Part shown: positions 42,702 to 51,548 of the stretch, piece after piece
Numbering within the stretch: the stretch's first letter is position 1
Layout of the letters: every line of letters starts with the position of its first letter
Source of the DNA: Rhodocyclaceae bacterium
GTDB taxonomy: Bacteria > Pseudomonadota > Gammaproteobacteria > Burkholderiales > Rhodocyclaceae
DNA length: 64,000 nucleotides
NCBI GenBank assembly: GCA_018262775.1
Contig: JADFDU010000056.1
Span: forward strand, 37,723 to 101,722
Direction of reading: 5' to 3'
Position numbers and translations under genes: made by a program
The notes under the pieces: generated by a model
The model's input: the letters and a program-made list of their open reading frames with translations, nothing else
Databases searched by the model: none
Told to the model about the DNA's origin: nothing

Positions 42702-44324
42702 TCAAACCGTCTCCGCCTCGACCCGGATCGCGCCGCAGGGGCATTCGGCGACGCAGATGCCGCAGCCCTTGCAATAGTCGTAGCTGAAGCGGAAGCGTTT
42801 GCCCGGCCCCAGCTTGATGACGGCATTGTCCGGGCAGACGCCGTAGCAGTTGTCGCATTCGAAGCAGTTGCCGCAGGACAGGCAGCGGCGCGCCTCGAAC
42901 AGCGCGTTGCCCTCGTCGAGCCCGCCCAGCACCTCCTCGAAGGTGCCCTGGCGGCGGATGATGTCGAGCACCGGCTGCACGGTCTTCGGCGCGTCCATGT
43001 AATACCAGGTGTTGAGCTTGTCGAAGGTGGCGATCTCATGCTTCGGCTGCGGTGCGCAGGTCTCGCCGCGCAGCCAGGCGTCGATGTTGCGCGCCGCCTT
43101 CTTGCCGTGGCCGATGGCCACCGTCACGGTGCGCTCGGCCGCCACCATGTCGCCGCCGGCAAAAATCCCTGCGTGGCCGGTCATCATGCCGGCATCGACC
43201 TGCACCGAGCCGTTGTCCAAAGTCAGTCCCGGCACTACGGCGAGCAGGCCGAGGTCGACGTCCTGGCCCAGCGCCAGCACCAGCGAATCGGCCTCGATGG
43301 TCTCGAATTCCCCCGTCGGTTGCGGGAAGCCGTTCTCGTCGAGGGCCATCTTCTCCACCGTGAAGCTGGCCTCGCCCGCCTCCTTGATGGTGGACAGCCA
43401 TTTCATCATGACGCCTTCCTGCAGCGCCTCTTCCACCTCGAGGTCGTGCGCCGGCATTTTCTCGCGCGTGCGACGGTAGACGATGATGGATTCCTCCGCA
43501 CCGAGCCGCTTCGCGGTACGCGCGACGTCGATGGCGGTGTTGCCGCCGCCGTACACCACCACGCGGCGGCCGAGTAACGGTTTCTCTTTACCTTCCATGC
43601 CGCGCAGCACCGACACCGCATCGAGGATCTTGTCGGCGTCGCCCGCCGGGATGTAGGCACGCTTGGCGAGATGCGCGCCGACGGCAAGAAAGCAGGCGTC
43701 GAAGCCGCCTTCTTTCATTGTCGCCTGCAGATCGTCGACCTTGCTGTTGAGCTTCAGTTCGACGCCGAGGTCGAGGATGCGCTGCACCTCGGCGTCGAGC
43801 ACCTCGCGCGGCAGGCGGTACTTGGGGATGCCGAAGCGCATCATGCCGCCGGCGAGCGGGCCGGCCTCGCGGATCGTCACCGCGTGGCCGGCGAGGCGCA
43901 GGTGCCAGGCGGCGGCGAGGCCGGCCGGGCCGGCACCCACCACCAGCACGCGCTTGCCGGTGTCTTTTCCGGGCGCGATGGTCCAGCCGCGCTTCGTCGC
44001 CTCGTCGCCGAGGAAGCGCTCGACGGCGTGGATGCTTACCGATTCGTCGAGGCTGCCGCGGTTGCAGGCGCTTTCGCACGGGTGGTAGCAGACGCGCCCC
44101 ATGATGGCCGGCAGCGGATTGTTCTTCACCAGTTCGCGCCAGGCGGCCTCGTAGTCGCCGGACTCGGCATGGAACAGCCATGCCTGGATGTTCTCGCCGG
44201 CCGGACAGGCGTGGTTGCAGGGCGGCAGGCGGTCGACATACACCGGCCGCGTCGTGCGCCAGGAACCGGTGTGGTTGGCGAGCGAGGAGCCGGGGTCGAG
44301 CGTGATGGCAAACGGTTTTTCCAT
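42702..44324 (-). CDS. GltD-like NAD(P)-binding flavoprotein with C-terminal ferredoxin domain
   Basis: Probable electron-transfer subunit of the 2-oxoacid oxidoreductase encoded upstream. The 540-residue protein starts with the Fe-S domain of glutamate synthase small subunits (CNHACPAGENIQAWL, CYHPCESACNRG), then FAD (GAGPAGLAAAWHL) and NAD(P) (GGGNTAIDVARTAKRLG) sites, and ends with cysteine groups CLSCGNCFECDNCYGVCP and CKGCGICVAECPCGAI. It lacks a GltB partner, which supports the assignment to the oxidoreductase. I chose ATG 44324. Confidence 0.85.
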   Translation of the reverse strand: MEKPFAITLDPGSSLANHTGSWRTTRPVYVDRLPPCNHACPAGENIQAWLFHAESGDYEAAWRELVKNNPLPAIMGRVCYHPCESACNRGSLDESVSIHAVERFLGDEATKRGWTIAPGKDTGKRVLVVGAGPAGLAAAWHLRLAGHAVTIREAGPLAGGMMRFGIPKYRLPREVLDAEVQRILDLGVELKLNSKVDDLQATMKEGGFDACFLAVGAHLAKRAYIPAGDADKILDAVSVLRGMEGKEKPLLGRRVVVYGGGNTAIDVARTAKRLGAEESIIVYRRTREKMPAHDLEVEEALQEGVMMKWLSTIKEAGEASFTVEKMALDENGFPQPTGEFETIEADSLVLALGQDVDLGLLAVVPGLTLDNGSVQVDAGMMTGHAGIFAGGDMVAAERTVTVAIGHGKKAARNIDAWLRGETCAPQPKHEIATFDKLNTWYYMDAPKTVQPVLDIIRRQGTFEEVLGGLDEGNALFEARRCLSCGNCFECDNCYGVCPDNAVIKLGPGKRFRFSYDYCKGCGICVAECPCGAIRVEAETV

Positions 44325-44345
44325 GGCAACTCCCAAACCGCTTTC

Positions 44346-44428
44346 AACGCAAAGGACGCTAAGGCGCAAAGGGCGCAAAGAAAAACAAGAAATCTTTGCG
44401 TTCTTTGCGTCTTTGCGCGCTTTGCGTC
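44346..44428. repeat. GCAAAG inverted-repeat element
   Basis: Arms built of GCGCAAAG/ACGCAAAG units (44346-44382) face CTTTGCG/TTTGCGT units (44393-44428) around a short A-rich centre. It lies between the beta-subunit gene and the flavoprotein gene of one operon, but the upstream gene ends in TAA and no frame bridges the two genes. Confidence 0.75.
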
Positions 44429-44436
44429 AAGAGGGG

Positions 44437-45435
44437 TTAATCGTGTTTCTCCAATAATCCGTACTTACGAATGTTGCGGTCGGCAGTCTCCTGGATGTGC
44501 GCCAGGGTGCTCACTGCCGGCGTCTTGCCGAAGAGATGCGCGAAGCGTTTCTGCGGCTTGAGGTAATCCTCCACCGGCACGCGGCGGCGGATTTTTGTCG
44601 AGCTTGTCACCTCGCCGTGCTCCGCCTCGAAGAGCGGGAAGAGGCCTGTTTCCACTGCCAGCCGCGCCAGCTTGATGGTGTCGTGCGGCGCCGCGCCCCA
44701 GCCGAGCGGGCAGGGCACGAGGATGTGGATGTAGCGCGCGCCCCTCACCGTCATGGCGCGACTGACTTTCGCCTCGAGGTCGCGCAGGTAGGCCACCGAG
44801 GCGGTGGCGACGTAGGGAATGCCGTGCGCCATGGCGATCAGCGGCAGGTTCTTGCCTTGGCCGAAGGCGTTACCCGGTTCAGCGCCGATGGCCATCGTGG
44901 TCGCGGTGCGCGCCGCCGGCGGCGTGGCGGAAGAGCGCTGCACGCCGGTGTTCATGTAGGCCTGGTTGTCGTAGCAGATGTAGAGCACGTCGTCGTTGCG
45001 CTCGAACATCCCCGAGAGGCAGCCGAAGCCGATGTCGGTGGTGCCGCCGTCGCCGCCCTGGGCGATGATGCGCACGTCCTTGCGCCCCTTCACCTTCATC
45101 GCCGCTGCCACGCCGGTGGCGACCGCCGCGGCGTTGCCGAAGAGCGAGTGGATCCACGGAATCTGCCACGAGGTTTCCGGATAGGGCGTGGAGAACACCT
45201 CGAGGCAGCCGGTGGCGTTGCAGGCGATGACCTGGTTGTTCGATGCGCGCATGGCCGCATCGATGGCGTAGCGCGCGCCGAGCGCCTCGCCGCAGCCCTG
45301 GCAGGCGCGGTGGCCGGAATTGAGCGAGTTGGTGCGTTCCATATTGGCCTGCACGCTGCGCTGGTCGGCGTCGAGCAGGCGGTTGCCGACGGTGAAGGTG
45401 CCGGTCTGGTAAAACTTGATCTGCTGCATAGTCAT
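44437..45435 (-). CDS. 2-oxoacid:acceptor oxidoreductase beta subunit (TPP-binding)
   Basis: Binds thiamine pyrophosphate for CoA-dependent decarboxylation of a 2-oxoacid such as pyruvate. The 332-residue protein has CQGCGE near residue 40, the TPP motif GGDGGTTDIG followed by YDNQAYMNTGVQRS, as in pyruvate:ferredoxin oxidoreductase beta chains. It lies 10 nt after the alpha gene. The substrate cannot be fixed from sequence; phenylglyoxylate-type enzymes are related. Confidence 0.88.
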   Translation of the reverse strand: MTMQQIKFYQTGTFTVGNRLLDADQRSVQANMERTNSLNSGHRACQGCGEALGARYAIDAAMRASNNQVIACNATGCLEVFSTPYPETSWQIPWIHSLFGNAAAVATGVAAAMKVKGRKDVRIIAQGGDGGTTDIGFGCLSGMFERNDDVLYICYDNQAYMNTGVQRSSATPPAARTATTMAIGAEPGNAFGQGKNLPLIAMAHGIPYVATASVAYLRDLEAKVSRAMTVRGARYIHILVPCPLGWGAAPHDTIKLARLAVETGLFPLFEAEHGEVTSSTKIRRRVPVEDYLKPQKRFAHLFGKTPAVSTLAHIQETADRNIRKYGLLEKHD

Positions 45436-45445
45436 GGCGTGTTCC

Positions 45446-46690
45446 TTAAAGTGCGCCGCCAGCGAGGTCGCGCAGGATGTTCTCGGCCGAAGGGCCGGAG
45501 CGGCGCTGCGCCTTTTCCCGCTCCAGTTCGCGATTCACCGCCGCCTGGTTCAGGTCGAGGAAAGTGAGCGGCTCCAGTTCGTCGCGCAGCGCGCGTTCGA
45601 ACAGGCTGCGCAGGCTGGCCTTGGTGATGGCGCGCCCGCCCAGTCCGGCCACCACGGTGTAGGCGTGCAGCGAAATGCCGGAGAGCACCATGCGCAGGTT
45701 GTGCGAGACGATGCCGCCGATGCCCACCGCCAGCGATTTCTCGATGACCACCAGGCGCTTGGCGTGCGACAGCAGCTCGTGCAGGGCCTCGCTCGGGAAG
45801 GGACGGAAGGAAATGATGGCCGCAGCGCCGATGGCGCAACCCTCGTCGCGCAGTTCGTCGATGACATCCTTGATGGTGCCATTCACCGAACCCAGCGCGA
45901 CGACGATGGTCTCGGCGTCCTCGGCGCGGTAGGTGCGCATCAGGCCGCCCGAGTCGCGGCCGAATACCTGCCTGAATTCCGCCGAGAGCCGCGGGATCAG
46001 TTCGAGCGCGCGCATCTGCTTGTGGTGGGCAAGATAGCGCACCTCCATGAAGGCTTCCGGCCCGACCATGGCGCCGATGGACACCGGCTCGTTCGTGTCG
46101 AGTACCTGGCGCGGCTCGAAGGGCGGCAGGTAGGCATCCACCTGTTCCTGCGTCGGGATGTCGAGGCGCTCGTAGGCATGCGTGAGGATGAAGCCGTCCA
46201 CGCACACCATCACCGGCATCGACAGTTCTTCGGCGAGGCGGAAGGCCTGGATGTGCAGATCGGCCGCCTCCTGGTTGGTCTCGGCGTAGAGCTGGATCCA
46301 GCCGGCATCGCGCATCGACATGGAATCGGTGTGGTCGTTCCAGATGTTGATCGGCGCGCCGATGGCGCGGTTGCCGATCGTCATGACGATGGGCAGGCCC
46401 AGCCCCGCCGCGTTGTACACCGCCTCGGCCATGAACAGCAGGCCCTGGCTGGCGGTGGCGGTGTAGGTGCGCGCACCCGCCGCCGAGGCGCCGATGGCCA
46501 CCGACAGCGCGGCGAATTCGGATTCGACGTTGATGAACTCGCAGTGCTTCAGGTCGCCGGCCTTCACCATCTCGCCAAGGCCCTCGACGATGTGCGTCTG
46601 CGGCGTGATCGGGTAGGCGCAGATCACCTCCGGCCGGCACAGGGCGACGCATTCGGCGATGGCGTGGGAGCCTTCGGTCTGTTTAAGCAT
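45446..46690 (-). CDS. 2-oxoacid:acceptor oxidoreductase alpha subunit
   Basis: The 414-residue pyrimidine-domain subunit, with EVICAYPITPQTHIVEGL near residue 30 and SEFAALSVAIGASAAGARTYTATASQGLLFM, typical of PorA-type chains, and HTDSMSMRDAGWIQLYAE. It overlaps the gamma gene by 8 nt and leads into the beta gene. Together gamma-alpha-beta form the core heterotrimer; the usual small delta ferredoxin gene is missing. Confidence 0.9.
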   Translation of the reverse strand: MLKQTEGSHAIAECVALCRPEVICAYPITPQTHIVEGLGEMVKAGDLKHCEFINVESEFAALSVAIGASAAGARTYTATASQGLLFMAEAVYNAAGLGLPIVMTIGNRAIGAPINIWNDHTDSMSMRDAGWIQLYAETNQEAADLHIQAFRLAEELSMPVMVCVDGFILTHAYERLDIPTQEQVDAYLPPFEPRQVLDTNEPVSIGAMVGPEAFMEVRYLAHHKQMRALELIPRLSAEFRQVFGRDSGGLMRTYRAEDAETIVVALGSVNGTIKDVIDELRDEGCAIGAAAIISFRPFPSEALHELLSHAKRLVVIEKSLAVGIGGIVSHNLRMVLSGISLHAYTVVAGLGGRAITKASLRSLFERALRDELEPLTFLDLNQAAVNRELEREKAQRRSGPSAENILRDLAGGAL

Positions 46691-47264
46691 GACTCGCCTC
46701 CTCGCGCTCCGCCATCACGATGTCGTAGGCCTCGCGTGCGGCGGCGACGTTGCCCTCCGCCACCTTGCCGGAAAACTTTTCGCGGATGGCGGCGAACACC
46801 GATTCGAGCCTGACCTGATCGCACACTGCGGCGAAACCGCCCAGCAGTGCGGCGTTCGGCAGCGGCCGGCCGATGTGCTTGAGTGCCAGCTCCGTCGCCG
46901 GCACGGTGCACAACAGATCGGGATGGAAGCCCTCGACAAACTCGCCGATACCCAGCTCGGCGAAGCTGCGCGTGGAATTGATGAGGATCAGTCCCTCGGT
47001 GGTGACGCCGCTGAAGAGGTCGACCTGGTGCAGCAAGGTGGGGTCCTGGATGATCAGCGCGTCGGGGTTCATTACCGGCTCGCGCAGCCTGATTTCCTTG
47101 TTGTCGATGCGGCAAAAGGCCATGACTGGCGCCCCCATGCGTTCCGAGCCGAAGCTGGGAAAGGCCTGCGCGTGCTTGTCTTCGAGAAAGGCGGCGACCG
47201 AGAGCATTTCCGCTGCCGACACCACTCCCTGGCCGCCGCGGCCGTGGATGCGTACCTGAAACAT
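46683..47264 (-). CDS. 2-oxoacid:acceptor oxidoreductase gamma subunit
   Basis: A 193-residue protein opening MFQVRIHGRGGQGVVSAAEML, diagnostic for PorG-like gamma chains. First gene of the operon. The ATG at 47264 follows AAGGGGGCAGC; the frame extends upstream but without conserved sequence. Confidence 0.9.
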   Translation of the reverse strand: MFQVRIHGRGGQGVVSAAEMLSVAAFLEDKHAQAFPSFGSERMGAPVMAFCRIDNKEIRLREPVMNPDALIIQDPTLLHQVDLFSGVTTEGLILINSTRSFAELGIGEFVEGFHPDLLCTVPATELALKHIGRPLPNAALLGGFAAVCDQVRLESVFAAIREKFSGKVAEGNVAAAREAYDIVMAEREEASHA

Positions 47265-47349
47265 GCTGCCCCCTTGCACGGTGGAAGGGCCATTATGGGC
47301 AGAGAAGCGTCCCGGCGGCAATCATGGTTATCCGCAACCTGCCGCAGAA

Positions 47350-47384
47350 AAGAAGAAGGGGTTGGATGATGCATCCAACCCCTT
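47350..47384 (-). terminator. Terminator of tRNA-Lys
   Basis: AAGGGGTTGGAT (47356-47367) and ATCCAACCCCTT (47373-47384) form a perfect 12-bp stem; on the minus strand it is followed by CTTCTTTTCT. It lies 9 nt beyond the tRNA 3' end and before the gamma-subunit gene. Confidence 0.88.
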
Positions 47385-47392
47385 GAATTTCG

Positions 47393-47468
47393 TGGTAGGC
47401 CGTGGCGGGATCGAACCGCCGACCAACGGATTAAAAGTCCGCTGCTCTACCAGCTGAGCTAACGACCC
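47393..47468 (-). tRNA. tRNA-Lys(TTT)
   Basis: A 76-nt cloverleaf on the minus strand with GGGTCGT acceptor, AGCTCAGCTGGTAGAGC D-arm, anticodon loop CTTTTAA (anticodon TTT), GGTTCGATCC T-loop and an encoded CCA. G1-U72 and U4-G69 are wobbles in the acceptor stem. Confidence 0.97.
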
Positions 47469-47526
47469 CCGAAAGAGCCGCGGATTATAGAAGCCGGCTC
47501 GCAGACTGTCAATTTTCTCTCGGTAA

Positions 47527-48636
47527 TTATGCTTCCCGCATCATGCGCCAGTACTGGACTTTCATGGTTCCCGCAGCGCCGGCGACGATGGCGAAGAAGG
47601 TCAGGATGGAGCCCATGGCGAGGGTCGACACGCCGGTGATGGCCTGGCCGATGGTGCAGCCCATGGCCAGTACGCCGCCGATGCCCATCAGTGCGCCGCC
47701 GAGGGCATGATTGAAGAAATCGCCGCCGGAGGCGAACCACTCGAGGCGGAATTTGCCGGACAGCAGTGCGTAGAGGAAGGAGCCGACGATGACACCGGTG
47801 AGTGCCGTGACGCCGAAATTGATATTGGCGAAATCGGTCGGGTTCATCAGGTAGCGGACGCTGTCCCCCATCGGGCTGATGAAGGTGAAGGATTGCACTT
47901 CGACGCGGCTCGGTACGGTTTCCGCAAGCTCGGCCCATTCCTTCCAGGCCGCGCCCATCGGGCCGGCGGTGATGTACCAGCCGATGACCACCACAAGGCC
48001 GATGACGAGGCCGCCGAGGATGTTGTCGAAGCTGCCGCGGAAGTCCTTCGAGGCGAAAGTGAAACCCGCAAGGATCAGGCCGAGGGCGGCGCCGGTGGCG
48101 ACTTGCACGGTGTGGCTGGCACCGAAGAACTCGCTTATGGCCTGGCTCTGGAAGCCGGACTTGCCGAGGTCGACGGTGGTGGCGGTGATCCAGGAATGGA
48201 AGACGTTGCCGTAGAAGTCCGTCCATAACATGAGGTAGGCGAAGACCGCGGCGACCGCCAGCACGAAGAGCGACTTGATGTTGCCGCCGCCGATGCGTAT
48301 CAGCGTCTTGTTGCCGCAGCCCGAGCCCAGCGTCATGCCGATGCCGAACATGAGGCCGCCGAGGAGGTAACGCAGCCAGGCGAACTGGGGTGTGCGGTAG
48401 GGCGGGAAGGTGTTGTTGCCGATGTTGGCCATGCCCGCGCCGGTGATGACGGCGACGCCGAGGGCTGCCACGGCGATGGCCAGCAACCAGGCACGCAGGC
48501 GGCCGGTGTCGCCCATGTTGACCCAGTCGGAGACCGCACCCATGGTGCAGAAGTTGGTCTTGTTCGCCACCGCACCCATGACGAGGGCGGCGACGAAAAC
48601 GATCGTCAGCACCTGGTTGTGAATCGTGAATTCCAT
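47527..48636 (-). CDS. YeeE/YedE (TsuA-like) sulfur-compound transporter
   Basis: A membrane protein of 369 residues with about nine helices and the conserved cysteine motifs of the family: NFCTMGAVSDW, GSGCGNKTLIRIGGGN and AMGCTIGQAITGVS. Homologues import thiosulfate. A downstream TusA-type partner, often encoded nearby, is not seen. It is monocistronic, and 119 nt without other features separate it from queC. Confidence 0.88.
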   Translation of the reverse strand: MEFTIHNQVLTIVFVAALVMGAVANKTNFCTMGAVSDWVNMGDTGRLRAWLLAIAVAALGVAVITGAGMANIGNNTFPPYRTPQFAWLRYLLGGLMFGIGMTLGSGCGNKTLIRIGGGNIKSLFVLAVAAVFAYLMLWTDFYGNVFHSWITATTVDLGKSGFQSQAISEFFGASHTVQVATGAALGLILAGFTFASKDFRGSFDNILGGLVIGLVVVIGWYITAGPMGAAWKEWAELAETVPSRVEVQSFTFISPMGDSVRYLMNPTDFANINFGVTALTGVIVGSFLYALLSGKFRLEWFASGGDFFNHALGGALMGIGGVLAMGCTIGQAITGVSTLAMGSILTFFAIVAGAAGTMKVQYWRMMREA

Positions 48637-48755
48637 GCTTCCTCCTCGGTGTTTTGCGCCTGGTTATAGCTTTGCAACCATCGGATTCTAAAGAAACCCA
48701 AGGTGCTGTGGATTAGTCTTGTTTGCTATCGCATAACCGCGCTGTATTTAATATC

Positions 48756-49445
48756 TCAAGCAGTTCTGTAGCGCGTCGGATCGGCTATCCCTGCGGTCTC
48801 GAAACCGGCATGGCGCAGGCGGCAGGCGTCGCATAGCCCGCAGGCGGCGCCGGCTTCGTCGGCCTGGTAGCAGGAGACGGTGAGGCCGTAATCGACGCCG
48901 AGTGTCGTGCCGCGCCGGATGATGTCGGCCTTCGACAGGGCAATGAGGGGGGCGTGGATGCGTAGCCGGGCGCCTTCGACCGCGGCCTTAGTGGCGAGAT
49001 TGGCCATGGCTTCAAAGGCGGCGATGTATTCCGGCCGGCAGTCGGGATAGCCGGAATAGTCGACCGCATTCACGCCGACGAAGATGTCGTGGGCGCCGAG
49101 CACCTCGGCCCAGGCAAGCGCCAGCGACAGCATGACGGTGTTGCGCGCCGGCACGTAGGTGGCCGGTATGCCCGGTTCGATGCCACGCATGGGCACGGCG
49201 ATGCGGCGGTCGGTCAGCGCCGAGCCGCCGAACTGGCCGAGGTCGACGTCGACCAGGCGATGCTCGTGGGCACCTAGCGCCATGGCGACGCGGACTGCGG
49301 CTTCCAGTTCGGCCGCGTGGCGCTGGCCATAAGCCACCGAGAGGGCGCGGCAGGCATAGCCCTCGCTGCGCGCGATGGCCAGGGTAGTGGCGGAATCGAG
49401 GCCGCCGGAGAGCAGCACGACGGCGCGTTTTTCTTGGGTCGTCAT
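48756..49445 (-). CDS. queC: 7-cyano-7-deazaguanine synthase
   Basis: Converts CDG to preQ0 in queuosine synthesis with ATP and ammonia. The 229-residue enzyme has the PP-loop [12 protein letters not shown] near residue 13 and a C-terminal zinc site [17 protein letters not shown]. It is preceded on the same strand by queE with a repeat-rich gap. Confidence 0.95.
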   Translation of the reverse strand: MTTQEKRAVVLLSGGLDSATTLAIARSEGYACRALSVAYGQRHAAELEAAVRVAMALGAHEHRLVDVDLGQFGGSALTDRRIAVPMRGIEPGIPATYVPARNTVMLSLALAWAEVLGAHDIFVGVNAVDYSGYPDCRPEYIAAFEAMANLATKAAVEGARLRIHAPLIALSKADIIRRGTTLGVDYGLTVSCYQADEAGAACGLCDACRLRHAGFETAGIADPTRYRTA

Positions 49446-49506
49446 CGGGTTAGATGGAGGTCAATTGTTCGGCGCAGGCGGGACAATACCATGCAGCCCC
49501 TGATCG

Positions 49507-49572
49507 TCGTCTCCGCGCAAGCGGGGAACCAGGGTTTCAGTTTCATGGATTCCCGCTTGCGCGGGAATGACG
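49507..49572. repeat. dRS3-like inverted repeats between queE and queC
   Basis: ATTCCC (49549-49554) and GGGAAT (49563-49568) flank 8 bases, exactly the ATTCCC-N8-GGGAAT core of Neisseria dRS3 elements. A second degenerate hairpin, CCGCGCAAGCGG near 49513-49524, lies in opposite sense about 40 bp away. Confidence 0.75.
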
Positions 49573-49576
49573 GCGT

Positions 49577-50230
49577 CTAGCGCCCTCTCTCCGCACCCCA
49601 GATGAGTTTGTGCAACTGCAGTTGCACGCGTACCGGCAGGCGGTCGCGCAGTACCCACTCGGCCAGTTGCTGCGGCTCGAGTTGCCCGGCCACCGGGGAC
49701 AGCAGCACCGGGCAGATCGCATCGAGCTTGCGCGCGCGAATCGCTTCGCGCGCCCAGGCGTAATCCGCCTCGTCGGCCAGCACGATCTTGATTTCATCCT
49801 CGGCGTTCAGGTAGGGCAGGTTGCCCCACAGGTTCTTGTCCGCCTCGCCGGAGGCCGGTGCCTTGAGGTCCATGATGCGCGAGACGCGCGGGTCGACAGC
49901 GGCAACATCCAGTGCGCCGCTGGTTTCCAGGGATACGGCGTAACCGGCGTCGCACAACGCGCTGAGCAGCGGCAGGCAGGCCTTCTGCGCCAGCGGCTCG
50001 CCGCCGGTGACGCAGACCTGGCGGGCGCCATGCCTGGCGACTTCGATCAGTACGTCGCCGAGGGTCAGGGTTTCGCCGCCGCTGAAGGCGTACTCCGTGT
50101 CGCACCAGGTGCAGCGCAACGGGCAGCCGGTGAGCCGCACGAATACCGTCGGCAGACCGGCGCGGGTGCTCTCGCCCTGCAGGGAGTGGAAGATTTCGCT
50201 GATGCGCAGCTTGGCGGAAAGGTCGGTCAT
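49577..50230 (-). CDS. queE: 7-carboxy-7-deazaguanine synthase
   Basis: Radical SAM enzyme of queuosine synthesis. The 217-residue protein has IFHSLQGES near residue 13 and the cluster motif CPLRCTWCDTEYAF (CX3CX2C), then VCVTGGEPL. I chose ATG 50230, which gives the usual MTDLSAKLRISEIFHSLQGE start; a longer frame upstream is not conserved. Confidence 0.93.
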   Translation of the reverse strand: MTDLSAKLRISEIFHSLQGESTRAGLPTVFVRLTGCPLRCTWCDTEYAFSGGETLTLGDVLIEVARHGARQVCVTGGEPLAQKACLPLLSALCDAGYAVSLETSGALDVAAVDPRVSRIMDLKAPASGEADKNLWGNLPYLNAEDEIKIVLADEADYAWAREAIRARKLDAICPVLLSPVAGQLEPQQLAEWVLRDRLPVRVQLQLHKLIWGAERGR

Positions 50231-50279
50231 GCTGCTGGCCTTGAGGTCGCGCCGGCAATGCACCCGGCGCGGCCGTGTC

Positions 50280-50999
50280 CTAGCGCCGCTTGGCGAGTCG
50301 CTGCTTTGCGACGCTGGCCGCGGCGCTAGCGGGATACTTGGCAACCAAGGTTTCGAGGGTCTTGCGCGCTCCCTTGGCATCGCCGGATTCCTGCTGGCAA
50401 TTCGCCTGGCCGAGCAACGCATCAGGGGCCTTGGCATCGTCCGGCCAGGTGGCAGCCAGCCTGGCGAAGAGCTCCAGGGCCTTCTTGTACTCACCGAGCT
50501 GGTAATGCGCACTGCCGGCCCAGTAATGCGCCGATGGCAGGAAGGGGCTGGCCGGATAGGTCTTGATGAAGCCGAGGAAGGCGGCGAGTGCGTCCTTGTG
50601 CTTGCCGGACTTAAAGAGATTCAGTGCTGCTTCGTAGTCGCGGGTTTCCGCTGCCGGGTCGACGGCGGCAGGCTTGGCTTCAGTGGCGGTCTGCGGTTCG
50701 AGCTTGCGCAGCCGGTTGTCGAGATCGACGTAGAAGTCTTTCTGTCGTTTTTGCGTCGTCTCGATCTCGTGGGTCAGCACCTCGACCTGCCCGCGCAATT
50801 TGGCTACCTCTGCCTTGAGTGCCTCGATCTGGTTGGCCAGTTCGATTTGCCCGCGTGAAGCCGCCTCCAGCTTGTCTACCCTGGCGTTGATTTCCGTGCG
50901 CAAGAGATCGACACGCTTGCGCGCCTCCTCGTCGTCGAAGAGCGCGGCACGCGCCGGCAGTACAACGACGAGAAGCAGCAGGGGGAGGAGGCGCCGCAT
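50280..50999 (-). CDS. cpoB: Tol-Pal coordinator CpoB (YbgF)
   Basis: Periplasmic protein linking peptidoglycan synthesis to Tol-Pal constriction. The 239-residue precursor has a signal (LLPLLLLVVVLPARA), an N-terminal coiled coil (about 25-95, ALKAEVAKLRGQVEVL) and a C-terminal TPR domain with PAETRDYEAALNLFKSG and AHYWAGSAHYQLGEY. It follows pal by 3 nt. Confidence 0.92.
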   Translation of the reverse strand: MRRLLPLLLLVVVLPARAALFDDEEARKRVDLLRTEINARVDKLEAASRGQIELANQIEALKAEVAKLRGQVEVLTHEIETTQKRQKDFYVDLDNRLRKLEPQTATEAKPAAVDPAAETRDYEAALNLFKSGKHKDALAAFLGFIKTYPASPFLPSAHYWAGSAHYQLGEYKKALELFARLAATWPDDAKAPDALLGQANCQQESGDAKGARKTLETLVAKYPASAAASVAKQRLAKRR

Positions 51000-51002
51000 G
51001 CC

Positions 51003-51530
51003 TTAGAACTCGCCGGTGTAGAGCATGTCGTCGCGGCGGTTCTGCGACCAGCAGCCTTCGTTTGCCTCGCTGCAGCGGGGTTTTTCCTCGCCCAGGCTGA
51101 CGGCCTCGACCTGGTCTTCGCGGGTGCCGAGCAGCATGAGCATTTTCTTCAACGCTTCGGCCCGTTTCTGGCCCAGCGCGAGGTTGTACTCGCGGCTGCC
51201 GCGCTCGTCGGCGTTGCCCTGGATGAGCATTTTCACCTTCGGGTTGGCGACGAGGAACTGCGCGTGTGCCTCGACGAGAGACTTGAACTCGTCCTTGATG
51301 ACGTAGCTGTCGTAATCAAAAAAGACGCTGCGCTTGGCGAGCACGCCCTGCTTGACGGCGGCCAGTGCCGCGCCCATCGGATCCGCTGTGGTCACTGGTT
51401 TGACTTCGGTGCCTTCGATTTTCTTTGCGCCGCGGTCTTCCACCGGGGCACCGGACTGCTCCGGCTCACCGGTTGTGCCGCAACCCGCGATGAAAACCGC
51501 ACCTAAAATGATCAAGAGTTTCTTGCGCAT
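51003..51530 (-). CDS. pal: Peptidoglycan-associated lipoprotein
   Basis: Outer-membrane lipoprotein with lipobox FIAGC (cysteine about 17) and an OmpA-like C-terminal domain: VFFDYDSYVI, GNADERGSREYNLALGQKRAEA. The 175-residue length is normal. I chose ATG 51530 because it places the signal peptide at the N terminus; it lies 18 nt after tolB. Confidence 0.95.
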   Translation of the reverse strand: MRKKLLIILGAVFIAGCGTTGEPEQSGAPVEDRGAKKIEGTEVKPVTTADPMGAALAAVKQGVLAKRSVFFDYDSYVIKDEFKSLVEAHAQFLVANPKVKMLIQGNADERGSREYNLALGQKRAEALKKMLMLLGTREDQVEAVSLGEEKPRCSEANEGCWSQNRRDDMLYTGEF

Positions 51531-51548
51531 AGTTTTCTCCGTTTTCAA

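Noticed and set aside
44325..44436. Bridging mini-ORF between the oxidoreductase beta and flavoprotein genes
   Set aside because: The beta gene ends in TAA and the frames through the repeat stop internally; no overlap with either gene.
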